Positions 56,959-64,000 of a DNA stretch of 64,000 nt are shown in pieces. The notes below the pieces were generated by a model. That model did not search any database and was not told the DNA's origin. It was given only the letters and a program-made list of their open reading frames with translations. The stretch's first letter is position 1; each line of letters starts with the position of its first letter. Made by a program: the position numbers and the translations under genes. Source of the stretch: Saccharomyces mikatae IFO 1815 (taxonomy: Eukaryota; Ascomycota; Saccharomycetes; Saccharomycetales; Saccharomycetaceae); the NCBI RefSeq assembly GCF_947241705.1, contig NC_079259.1, forward strand, positions 1,364,001 to 1,428,000. The letters run 5' to 3'.

Positions 56959-58788
56959 TTACATGAGCAACCAGTAGAAGGCGCCATCAATGGCGGCCAT
57001 GATTATGATGTAAACGGCAATTACCTTGGATTTATTTTGGTGAGCCACCACAGAATGAACGACGGCAGAAGGATTTGGCTCCTTGGTAGAGTACGGTAAT
57101 GGTTCAGTGGTTACTGGCTCAGTACCATTCTTGCTTGCTGCTGGAACCTCAAAAACGATGCCAAGCCCCTTCATCATGTGCCAGTCTACATGACAATGTA
57201 GTAGCCATTTCCCTGGTAGTTCGGTTTTGATTCTCAAAACCGCGTAAGAATTTCCTGCAATGTTAATGCTATCCCTTATCATTGGTGTCTTCCCAGTTTG
57301 GGCCCAGTGGCGTAAATCGTTCTGGTACAGGTCCCATGCCTTGCCCTCTTGTACGTCTTTGTAAAGCTGACCTTCACCTCCGGTGCCGAGAGATACTACC
57401 TGAAAATGATGACCATGCATATGCCATGGGTGTCTCATGTGATCAAGTGCGTTGATAATCATGTCGTATGTTTTGTTGACTTCGGGTAAACTAACTGGCC
57501 CTTTTAGGTACTCACTGTACGTCCGGTTATTCACCTTGTACATCCCAGTTTCGTATTTAAGTTTCGTCTGCTCATCCTTGTAGTAAGCATAATTGAATTC
57601 GAACGTTGCATCTGGGTCAGCCTTGATGCCCAACTTTTTACTTTCCTCCTGCAATGGTTCTAGGTCACGATATAGTTCTGTCTTGGTGTAACCAGGCAAA
57701 AGTTTGATGCGAACATCACTCGGATTCTGAGACAGACGCAAATGTGCGTTGTCTTTGTAAAACCACCACTGTTTAGTTATATAACCCATCATTTTATTAC
57801 AGCCATTGACCATACGAATGACATTCGACTCTGCCTTTAGTTTCACTAAAACTGTATATCTTTGTCCAACCGCTAAAGTTAGCGTCTGTACAATAAAAGG
57901 TCTAATTAAAATACCGTCAGTTTCTAGAATAATTAATTGGAATCCATCGAGGTGAAAAACTTGGGTACCGGACATACCTGAGTTTATCACTCTTAATAGT
58001 AGGTAGTTAGTGTCAGATCTTAATTTGATAGTTTCATTGTCAGAATATTTTCCATTGATTAATGACCCATCCAATTTGGGGTCAGTTCCCCCGGTAAGTG
58101 ACAAAACTCTATCTTTCAAAATTTCAAAATTCCAGTCCGTATACCAATCACTCAAAGTTATAATTTCTTCTTGCACTTCGTGTTGAGCGAGTCCCTTGAC
58201 ATTTGATTTTCTTTTCATCGTGACAACACCGCTCACTAATTCATCGACATCCGTGACAGAATCAACTGTCTTCTTCACGTGATCATCATAATCTTTGCAT
58301 TCGATTACCAAAATGCCTCTCAACCCATCTCCGTATTGCACTGATGAATGCGCATGGTACCAAAAAGTACCACAGGTTGATTTATCAATGGTGAAATTGT
58401 ACCAATAACTTTCTCCGTAACCAATGGTAGGCTGTGTTAAATTAGGAATTCCATCAAATTCGTTTGCTAACGGTACCACCCCATGAAAATGTAAAGCTGT
58501 AGAACAGTAATCTTTCCAAATGGCATCATCTTTAGCGGCTTCTTCTTCCGAACATATCCAGTTATTCAATTTTAAATTAAGAGTATCACCAGATTTAACT
58601 CGAATTTCTGGACCATAAGTTTCATTGTAGCCATTTATAGAAATGTACCTTCTCTTATCAGGCGTGTATTCACTCATTACATTAAACTCCATGACATACA
58701 ATGTGCCTTCTTCAGTGGCCTCTATAAATTCAAATAGTATCAGCATTAGCATAAATGCTTGAACCACCTTAAGGAATATGCACTTCAT
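56959..58788 (-). CDS. GMC1: Multicopper oxidase-like protein Gmc1 (Fet3 family)
   Basis: Gmc1 resembles the multicopper ferroxidases Fet3 and Fet5; in S. cerevisiae it is reported in meiosis and spore formation, and its substrate is not known. The 609-residue product has a signal peptide (residues 1-24, ending FIEA) and three cupredoxin domains. The copper-binding motifs are kept: LHFHGVV, WYHAHSSVQYGDGLRG, HPWHMHGHHFQVVSLG, and WLLHCHVDWHMMKGLGIVF with the type 1 Cys and the trinuclear-cluster histidines. Several N-glycosylation sequons occur. The C terminus carries a hydrophobic segment (VIAVYIIIMAAIDGAFYWLL) that looks like a membrane anchor, as in Fet3. Catalytic competence is therefore plausible. 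Confidence 0.9.
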   Translation of the reverse strand: MKCIFLKVVQAFMLMLILFEFIEATEEGTLYVMEFNVMSEYTPDKRRYISINGYNETYGPEIRVKSGDTLNLKLNNWICSEEEAAKDDAIWKDYCSTALHFHGVVPLANEFDGIPNLTQPTIGYGESYWYNFTIDKSTCGTFWYHAHSSVQYGDGLRGILVIECKDYDDHVKKTVDSVTDVDELVSGVVTMKRKSNVKGLAQHEVQEEIITLSDWYTDWNFEILKDRVLSLTGGTDPKLDGSLINGKYSDNETIKLRSDTNYLLLRVINSGMSGTQVFHLDGFQLIILETDGILIRPFIVQTLTLAVGQRYTVLVKLKAESNVIRMVNGCNKMMGYITKQWWFYKDNAHLRLSQNPSDVRIKLLPGYTKTELYRDLEPLQEESKKLGIKADPDATFEFNYAYYKDEQTKLKYETGMYKVNNRTYSEYLKGPVSLPEVNKTYDMIINALDHMRHPWHMHGHHFQVVSLGTGGEGQLYKDVQEGKAWDLYQNDLRHWAQTGKTPMIRDSINIAGNSYAVLRIKTELPGKWLLHCHVDWHMMKGLGIVFEVPAASKNGTEPVTTEPLPYSTKEPNPSAVVHSVVAHQNKSKVIAVYIIIMAAIDGAFYWLLM

Positions 58789-58942
58789 TTCAACGGTGTT
58801 TTTTCGATTTTTTTGCTATATTATTCGACGATTTAGTTTAACCGCCCAAGATATTCCACTTTATTAGCTTTGGCATTAATATGGACTATTATGATGAAAG
58901 TAAATCTTTTCGACAATCCCCGAAAAAGAGAGTAAAAACAAT

Positions 58943-59057
58943 GGTTGCTAAGAGATTCGAACTCTTGCATCTTACGATACCTGAGTATTCCCACAGTTAA
59001 CTGCGGTCAAGATGTTTTTCTTGAATCAGGCGCCTTAGACCGCTCGGCCAAACAACC
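58943..59057 (-). tRNA. tRNA-Leu(CAA) with a 34-nt intron
   Basis: The minus strand folds as a leucine tRNA: acceptor GGTTGTT pairs with AGCAACC, the A box contains TGGCCGAGCGGTC, the anticodon is CAA at 59021-59023, there is a long variable arm, and the B box region is GAGTTCGAATC. By comparison with yeast tRNA-Leu3, exon 1 is 59020-59057, the intron 58986-59019 and exon 2 58943-58985; the boundaries may be off by one base. No CCA is encoded, as usual in yeast. A T5 terminator follows at 58935-58939. The mature molecule reads UUG codons. Confidence 0.96.
58986..59019 (-). other. Intron of tRNA-Leu(CAA)
   Basis: The intron lies one base 3' of the anticodon, the standard position for tRNA splicing endonuclease. 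It contains TTGACC, which can pair with the anticodon region. It is one or two bases longer than I recall for S. cerevisiae. Confidence 0.85.
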
Positions 59058-59152
59058 ACTTATTTGTTAAAATATTCATTGCCGAAATAGTATAGGACAA
59101 GTTAGCAGTAACGACAATATTGATAGATGAAGCATTAGCAATTACTTAAAAG

Positions 59153-59481
59153 TGTTGGAATAAGTGATTACTACTATACACCTATTCGTATAAATTGGAT
59201 TAAGTTATTGCAACTATACGTCTTCGTATAAATTGAAGTAGAAAAATTCTAATAATAGAATTTACTGCAGTAATGAGATAAAGATCTATTAATTGATCAG
59301 AACTTATTATATAAGAAGATGAGTTATCACCAAATTCTTATCATTAACACTCTGATTTATGTCTGAACCTTTTGGTTTAATATAACCAATCAGCGTGTGT
59401 TTTATATACCTCTCTTATATAGATTAAGAAGGAACGACTATTCTTAATTATTACAACTTACTAAACTACTAATTATCAACA
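59153..59481 (+). mobile_element. Solo LTR, Ty4 (tau)-like, with intact target-site duplication
   Basis: The element starts TGTTGG and ends CAACA, and is flanked on both sides by the same five bases, AAAAG (59148-59152 and 59482-59486). That fixes its borders as a solo LTR left by LTR-LTR recombination. The sequence is not of the Ty1/Ty2 delta type. Length and position next to a tRNA gene fit Ty4 (tau) or a related Pseudoviridae family such as Tsu4; the family name is from memory. It lies 96 bp upstream of the tRNA gene. It is shorter than its partner copy and moderately diverged from it, so it is old. Confidence 0.7.
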
Positions 59482-59557
59482 AAAAGCGTAATCGCTTACC
59501 ACACCTGAAACTTACTTAGACACTCTATTGAAGGCAGTAATAATAAACATCATATAT

Positions 59558-59741
59558 TGTTGATAATTAGTGTTAATAATTAGTTGTTTAGTAAGTTGTA
59601 ATAATTAAGAAAAGTCGTTCCTTCTTGCTCCATACAAGAGAGGTACATAAAACGCACGCCAATTGGTCATATTAAACCCAAAGGTTCAGAAATAAATCAG
59701 AGTGTTGATAATAAGAATTTGGTGATAACTCATCTTCTTAT
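59558..59741 (-). mobile_element. Second tau-like LTR, 3' part
   Basis: This is the 3' portion of a tau-like LTR in reverse orientation to the copy at 59153-59481. It is split from its 5' portion (60410-60624) by two delta LTRs inserted at a CTTAT target. The outer edge reads TGTTGATAATTAG. Together the two portions are about 395 bp, close to a full tau LTR, and no internal Ty coding region remains. Confidence 0.65.
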
Positions 59742-60073
59742 TGTTGTAATATAAATCAACTATCATCTATTAACTAGTATTTACGTTACTAGTATATTAT
59801 CATATACGGTGTTAGAAGATGACGCAAATGGTGAGAAATAGTCATCTAAATTAGTGGAAGCTGAAACGCAAGGATTGATAATGTAATAGGATCAATGAAT
59901 AACAACATATAAAACTATGATAATAATGTTTATAGAATTGTGTAGAATTGCAGATTCCCTTTTATGGATTCCTAAATCCCCGAGGAGAACTTCTAGTATA
60001 TCTACATACCTAATATTGTTGCCTTATAAAAAATGGAATCCCAACAATTACATCAAACTTCACCATTATCTCA
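59742..60073 (+). mobile_element. Delta LTR A (Ty1/Ty2 type, younger-looking)
   Basis: This 332-bp solo delta runs from TGTTG to CTCA. It carries the delta landmarks CATATACGGTGTTAGAAGAT, GTGGAAGCTGAAACGCAAGG and GGAGAACTTCTAGTATATC. It resembles the subfamily with GATGACGCAAATG. It looks little diverged from the delta sequence I remember, so it is probably the youngest element in this nest. It sits in the tau-like LTR next to a CTTAT target sequence (59737-59741). Confidence 0.85.
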
Positions 60074-60076
60074 CTT

Positions 60077-60409
60077 TGTTGGAATGAAAATCAACTATCG
60101 TCTATCAACTAGTAGTCATACTACTAGTACATTATCATATACGGTGTTATAAGATGACATAAGTTATGAGAAGCGGTCATCGAAATAAGTGGAAGCTGAA
60201 ATGCAAGGATTGATAATGTAATAGGATAATGACTGACAAATATAAAATGACAATAAAAGCATATACAGAATTATGTAGAATTACGAGTTCCATTTATTGG
60301 ATTCCTATATCCTCGAGGAGAACTTCTAGTATATCTACATACCTAATATTATTGCCTTTATCAACAATGGAATCCCAACAATCATCTCAAAATTCGCCAA
60401 TCTCTCACA
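60077..60409 (+). mobile_element. Delta LTR B (Ty1/Ty2 type, second subfamily)
   Basis: A second solo delta in the same orientation, separated from delta A by three bases. It has GATGACATAAGTTATGAGAA and CTCGAGGAGAACTTC, which mark the other classic Ty1/Ty2 delta subfamily. Its right edge is set by a CTTAT copy at 60410-60414 matching the one left of delta A, so the outer ends of the A-B pair share one 5-bp duplication. It is more diverged than delta A. The open frame at 60229-60591 runs through it and is not a gene. Confidence 0.8.
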
Positions 60410-60624
60410 CTTATATACTAAATTCTAGACAATTATTAGATCTTTATCTTACTAATGCAGGATATTCTATCATTAGAATTTGCCTACTCCAATTTAATTG
60501 GTATCACCATAAGAATGCTTGTATTCATTTACCCAACATTATTAGTATCACGTTAAAGAATTTTCGTCATCAACTACACCAATTTATATAAATAAATGTA
60601 TAGTAGTAATCACTTATTCCAACA
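60410..60624 (-). mobile_element. Second tau-like LTR, 5' part
   Basis: On the minus strand this piece begins TGTTGGAATAAGTGATTACT, the same opening as the solo LTR at 59153, and runs to the delta B insertion point. It includes a stretch that is missing from the other copy. Its plus-strand right neighbour is delta C, so this LTR itself appears to have landed in an older delta. Confidence 0.65.
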
Positions 60625-60690
60625 TTCTGTATACTGAGTAAGATTACCTTTATGAACAATGGAATCCCAATAATTATCTAAAAAACCACC
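60625..60690 (+). mobile_element. Delta LTR C, 3' fragment (oldest layer)
   Basis: About 66 bp resemble the end of a delta LTR: TTCTGTATAC, then CCTTTATGAACAATGGAATC and AATTATCT. The fragment starts exactly where the tau-like LTR ends, as expected if the tau-like element inserted into it. Its 5' part is not recognisable on the other side. It is badly worn and so the oldest element here. Confidence 0.6.
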
Positions 60691-60945
60691 ATGGGCCAAA
60701 GCACCGGTGGAACGAATGGCAGAAAACAATCATTATCTTATATCCAGTTCCCAGAGAAATAAGACGGGTATACAAACGTTGATACTTTAAGGTAAATATA
60801 ATAGTACATAGAGTCCAGTACCTCCATTAGGCTGTCATTCAAAGATCAACACGGAGGGAAAAAAAGCAACAATAATATAAGCAAAATAATATAATAGAAA
60901 GAAAATAAAACCAATGAGAAAAGATATGATAATAATACATCAACA
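60691..60945. other. GIN4 3' flank
   Basis: This 255-bp stretch between the LTR nest and the GIN4 stop codon has no gene. A short inverted repeat CCACC...GGTGG is present near 60686-60711. Confidence 0.4.
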
Positions 60946-63900
60946 CTATTTTTGTAAAACACCTTCCTTATTCAAGACGTTTTCAACCTCATTAACGAGC
61001 TTTTTAACAGCTTTGAATGAACCAGAAATTTTCTTGAATTGCACAACACTCATCCTACCTTTTGGATAAATGTTGATCTCAAACAGCGTTGAACGCAAAG
61101 AGAATATATTTTCACTCGATAGTTTACCAGTTAAGGTTAAGTTGTTCGGATGTGATTTAATATTTTTCAAACCAAATTGAGTCCAACCACGCAACAGTTT
61201 CTCTAAACCATTAAATAACTGTCTTGCCGAAACCTTGGCATATAATTCTACTAATTTGTCCGAAGCAGAAGATTTTGAAAATTTTCTGAAAAAGGAGCTA
61301 TTTCCAGTAGTATTTCTATCCTGCTTATGCTCTTTTAAATGGTCCCTTTGGTGGTCTTTTTCTTGTGGACCAGGGTTCTTTTCCCTAAGTTTTTGTACAG
61401 ATTTATTCAATGGTGGTTCTATATCTTTTGCTTCTTTCTCGCTTTCTTCTTGTACTTCTTGGCTTTCGCCCTCTTTCTCTTCCACTTTTTCAGTATGTGA
61501 AGAAGAGTCCGACTGTGGTATCATTGACTTGACTTTTGGTTGTACCAGGGAATCTTCCTCGCTGTTCTGTTTTCGCATTTCATCGTCACCACTTAGTGGA
61601 GGAAGGCTTGGAAGATGCAAGTTATCAGTTTCCTTATATTCGGTGGATTCATTAAAACGGTCTGCAAAGTTTAGCTTTAATGCAGTTTTATCCTTAATGG
61701 TGGAGTCACCCACATCATACAATCTCTCATCGTTTGAACTATTCCCAGTATATTCGGCTTCTTCATTGACAGTTTCAAAAAGAAATTCTGAGTCATCTGC
61801 ACTTCTTGGTGTTGGAATTCTTTGACTTTGTTGGTTATTAACATCGAGGTTGCTGTTTTTTAGAATATCGACCAAGTTGGTAAATGACTCCTTGGTAGAG
61901 TACATCGATAAGAGAGATAACCTTTTGTTTGACTCACTAAAATGCCTCGATTTTCTGGTAAACTGTGGTACTCTTACCTCAGAAATTTTCCTTAATTTTC
62001 CATCTGACAGATGTTCTGTTGTAGTTGAGGTAATATCGTCCTTTAACTGAGATACACCTTTAGCATCCTTCGGAAGAATCAAAGATTCATATTTGCCGTT
62101 AAGGTCTGATACTACTCTCTCCCCTGACAATTTTTCGGGCGCCAGAACACTTGGATATTCCATTTTAGACAGTTTCAATTCTTTCTCAATATTAAATGAA
62201 GAACCCAGAAATTTTGATCTTCTAATAGTTTCTAGAATTTTTTTCTCTGTTGTGAGTCTTTCATTTTCACTCCTCTTCGGTTCTACTGGATACACTGTCT
62301 CAATAGGGTTTGAGAACACTATTCCAGGATCAAGTCTTGATACTGGTCTAGTTTGTAAAGAAAAATTACGGCGACGAAGGATATTATCGATATCAGTCCC
62401 CAAATGATCGATGTTTTTCTCTTCGTTTTCCATCGGAGCAGAAATCGATCTAATATTACCATCTGGTTTCTCTTCTTTGTGCCTAGACAGTTCTTGCTCC
62501 AAATCGCTTATATCCATTTCAATCTGCTTCTTGAGTTCTTCCTGTTTCATTTTCAGTTCTTCTTTCTCTAGTAATTTTCTTGTACGCTCTTTTTCCTCTT
62601 GCCTACGTCTTCTACGTTCCAACTCTTCACGTGCTTTGGCTTCTCTAACTTTACGTTCTAGTTCTTCCTTCTCTTTTCTTATTTGTTCATATTTCTCATA
62701 TTCAAAAATTTCATCAATTAAAGTTGCAAAGTTCGAGCTTGTTCTTTTTGTTTCTTTTTCAATATATTCCCAGTCGTCATCTTCTGCCAACTTTGCATAT
62801 GTTGACATTAACTTGGTTGTTACAGATTCTCGTTTCATGCTAGGTATCAATGACATTCTCTTGATGGATTTAGAAGTTCTTTTGTTTTTCTTGGCAGTAG
62901 AAAAGACAGAAGCTCTTTTTTGATTTTTTTCAATATTTATAACTGAAGCTCTTTTATTACGTGATGCTGGTGTTGGAGAGGATTGATTAACAATTGTAGA
63001 TAGTTTCTTCTTTGAAGAAAAATTCTTTGAAAGCCGTTTAGAAGATCCAGGCGTAGTCAAATTACTGGATGAAGCACTGGAAGCAGTGAATTTGTTAAAA
63101 GATATTGGCTTTTTACGAGACGATGATACACTAATCATAGATTCCCTATTTTTTCTGCGTTGTGGAGTTGTTGATAGTTTTTTAGAAGGAGAAATGGATA
63201 AACTACTAATTGATTGCCTTTTCTTAATTTGCTGTTGCTTAACAAGTTCCTTTTGAGTATCGCATTTGAACCTATACAATAATGCATATAATGTCTTTTC
63301 CGCATTGGCACCAGTTTCTCTTAATTTTTCCTTAATTCCATCAGGATCTCTTCCGTGCCATAGTATTACCAAATTTTGTAAAATAGTAGCGTCAATTGAA
63401 GAATTGCTTTCTGATAGTGGTGTGAGATAGGTGTCTTCTCTTGGCAAACCTCTAATACTCTTGGAATCTTTTATACTTGGATATTTTTGTAATAATGGAT
63501 GTTTGAGTATGTCTCTAGTCTTGATTCTTCTTTCAGGATCAACAGTTAAAATTCTACTGATCAAGTCCTGAGCTTCACGTGAGATTTCATCATCAGAAGG
63601 TAGTTCAAACTCACCTTTTTGAACTTTGAGCAATAATGTTCTTATATTTCCGTCTTCCTCATCAAAAGGTAACCGGCCAGTAAGAAGAGCAAATAAGATG
63701 ACACCACATGACCACACATCACTCGCAAAACCTTGATACGGTATACCAGACACAATTTCTGGTGCAGCATAGTGTGGGGACCCACAGGATGTCTCCAGTA
63801 GTTTTCCCTCGGTCTCTAATGCAGCCATACCAAAATCTGCAATCTTGATGTTATATTTATGATCTAATAATAGATTTTCGGGCTTCAGATCACGATGAAC

Positions 63901-64000
63901 AATACCTAAAGCATGGCAGTATGAAACACCAATAATAATTTGCCTGAAAAATCTGATGGCCTCATTTTCTGGTAGTGGTCCTCTTTCGACTAATAAGTTG
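60946..64000 (-). CDS. GIN4: Septin-regulating kinase Gin4, 3' part (cut by window end)
   Basis: Gin4 is a Nim1/AMPK-related kinase at the bud neck that organises septins and tunes Hsl1-Hsl7-Swe1 signalling. The 1017 residues inside the window begin within the kinase domain: HRDLKPENLLL at window residues 35-45, ADFGMAALE at 54-62, and the activation loop LLETSCGSPHYAAPEIVSG, so the N-terminal lobe lies outside. A basic, Ser/Lys-rich septin-binding region follows, then a highly charged coiled coil (KVREAKAREELERRRRRQEE), and finally a KA1-like membrane-binding domain at the C terminus (KKISGSFKAVKKLVNEVENV). The ATG at 63828 is internal, not the start. The paralog KCC4 is an alternative, but the synteny favours GIN4. 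Confidence 0.94.
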   Translation of the reverse strand, partial: NLLVERGPLPENEAIRFFRQIIIGVSYCHALGIVHRDLKPENLLLDHKYNIKIADFGMAALETEGKLLETSCGSPHYAAPEIVSGIPYQGFASDVWSCGVILFALLTGRLPFDEEDGNIRTLLLKVQKGEFELPSDDEISREAQDLISRILTVDPERRIKTRDILKHPLLQKYPSIKDSKSIRGLPREDTYLTPLSESNSSIDATILQNLVILWHGRDPDGIKEKLRETGANAEKTLYALLYRFKCDTQKELVKQQQIKKRQSISSLSISPSKKLSTTPQRRKNRESMISVSSSRKKPISFNKFTASSASSSNLTTPGSSKRLSKNFSSKKKLSTIVNQSSPTPASRNKRASVINIEKNQKRASVFSTAKKNKRTSKSIKRMSLIPSMKRESVTTKLMSTYAKLAEDDDWEYIEKETKRTSSNFATLIDEIFEYEKYEQIRKEKEELERKVREAKAREELERRRRRQEEKERTRKLLEKEELKMKQEELKKQIEMDISDLEQELSRHKEEKPDGNIRSISAPMENEEKNIDHLGTDIDNILRRRNFSLQTRPVSRLDPGIVFSNPIETVYPVEPKRSENERLTTEKKILETIRRSKFLGSSFNIEKELKLSKMEYPSVLAPEKLSGERVVSDLNGKYESLILPKDAKGVSQLKDDITSTTTEHLSDGKLRKISEVRVPQFTRKSRHFSESNKRLSLLSMYSTKESFTNLVDILKNSNLDVNNQQSQRIPTPRSADDSEFLFETVNEEAEYTGNSSNDERLYDVGDSTIKDKTALKLNFADRFNESTEYKETDNLHLPSLPPLSGDDEMRKQNSEEDSLVQPKVKSMIPQSDSSSHTEKVEEKEGESQEVQEESEKEAKDIEPPLNKSVQKLREKNPGPQEKDHQRDHLKEHKQDRNTTGNSSFFRKFSKSSASDKLVELYAKVSARQLFNGLEKLLRGWTQFGLKNIKSHPNNLTLTGKLSSENIFSLRSTLFEINIYPKGRMSVVQFKKISGSFKAVKKLVNEVENVLNKEGVLQK

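Noticed and set aside
60229-60591. 120-codon frame in the LTR nest
   Set aside because: It runs across the delta B and tau-like LTR junction, so it is a chance frame in LTR DNA and not a Ty or host gene.
61235-61825. 196-codon open frame opposite GIN4
   Set aside because: Serine/phenylalanine-rich antisense of a Glu/Lys/Ser-rich disordered region; a compositional artefact.
62411-62923. 170-codon open frame opposite GIN4
   Set aside because: Antisense of the charged coiled-coil and basic region of Gin4, giving a Ser/Phe/Leu-rich false membrane-like protein.

Overview
The window is a nuclear chromosome segment of a budding yeast of the genus Saccharomyces. Gene order and strand match, from memory, the distal right arm of S. 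cerevisiae chromosome IV from YDR472W (TRS31) to YDR507C (GIN4). Kinase cores, Sam2 and Rpl37B look almost unchanged. Fast proteins (Vps3, Vps72, Dig2, Lcd1, the Pkh1 tail) and most intergenic DNA differ clearly from what I recall of S. cerevisiae, so I infer a non-cerevisiae sensu stricto species and cannot name it.

Layout. 0-7 kb: TRS31, PRP3, a gene-free 1.5 kb, JIP4. 7-17 kb: a YDR476C-like DUF2470 gene, SNF1, SNM1, PEX29, DIG2, PHO8. 17-28 kb: CWC21, KRE2, VPS52, VPS72, VPS60, RIB3, PAC11. 27.8-35 kb: SLD5, PKH1, IZH1, MZM1, RSM28. 35-44 kb: VPS3, PUF6, ITR1, SEC20. 44.9-53 kb: LCD1, RPL37B (the only spliced protein gene here), PLM2, SAM2, LPP1. 53-64 kb: an SPG3 remnant, PSP1, GMC1, an intron-bearing tRNA-Leu(CAA), a nest of Ty solo LTRs, and the 3' part of GIN4, cut by the window end.

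The genes are mostly unrelated housekeeping genes, each with its own promoter. Some share a theme: endosome and Golgi traffic (TRS31, VPS52, VPS60, VPS3, SEC20), checkpoint and replication (LCD1, SLD5, PLM2), nutrient response (SNF1, PHO8, ITR1, IZH1, SAM2). Several promoters carry readable sites: a Pho4 core for PHO8 inside the CWC21 coding region, two Ino2/Ino4 sites for ITR1, Met31/32 and Cbf1 sites for SAM2, paired Rap1-like sites for RPL37B, SBF/MBF-like sites for PLM2, and PAC/RRPE-like sites for PUF6.

I found no unknown multi-gene system. The least ordinary stretch is 58.9-60.7 kb, where LTRs of at least two Ty families are nested upstream of the tRNA gene and form a large tail-to-tail inverted repeat. 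Second is the SPG3 locus, where the reading frame known from S. cerevisiae is not open.
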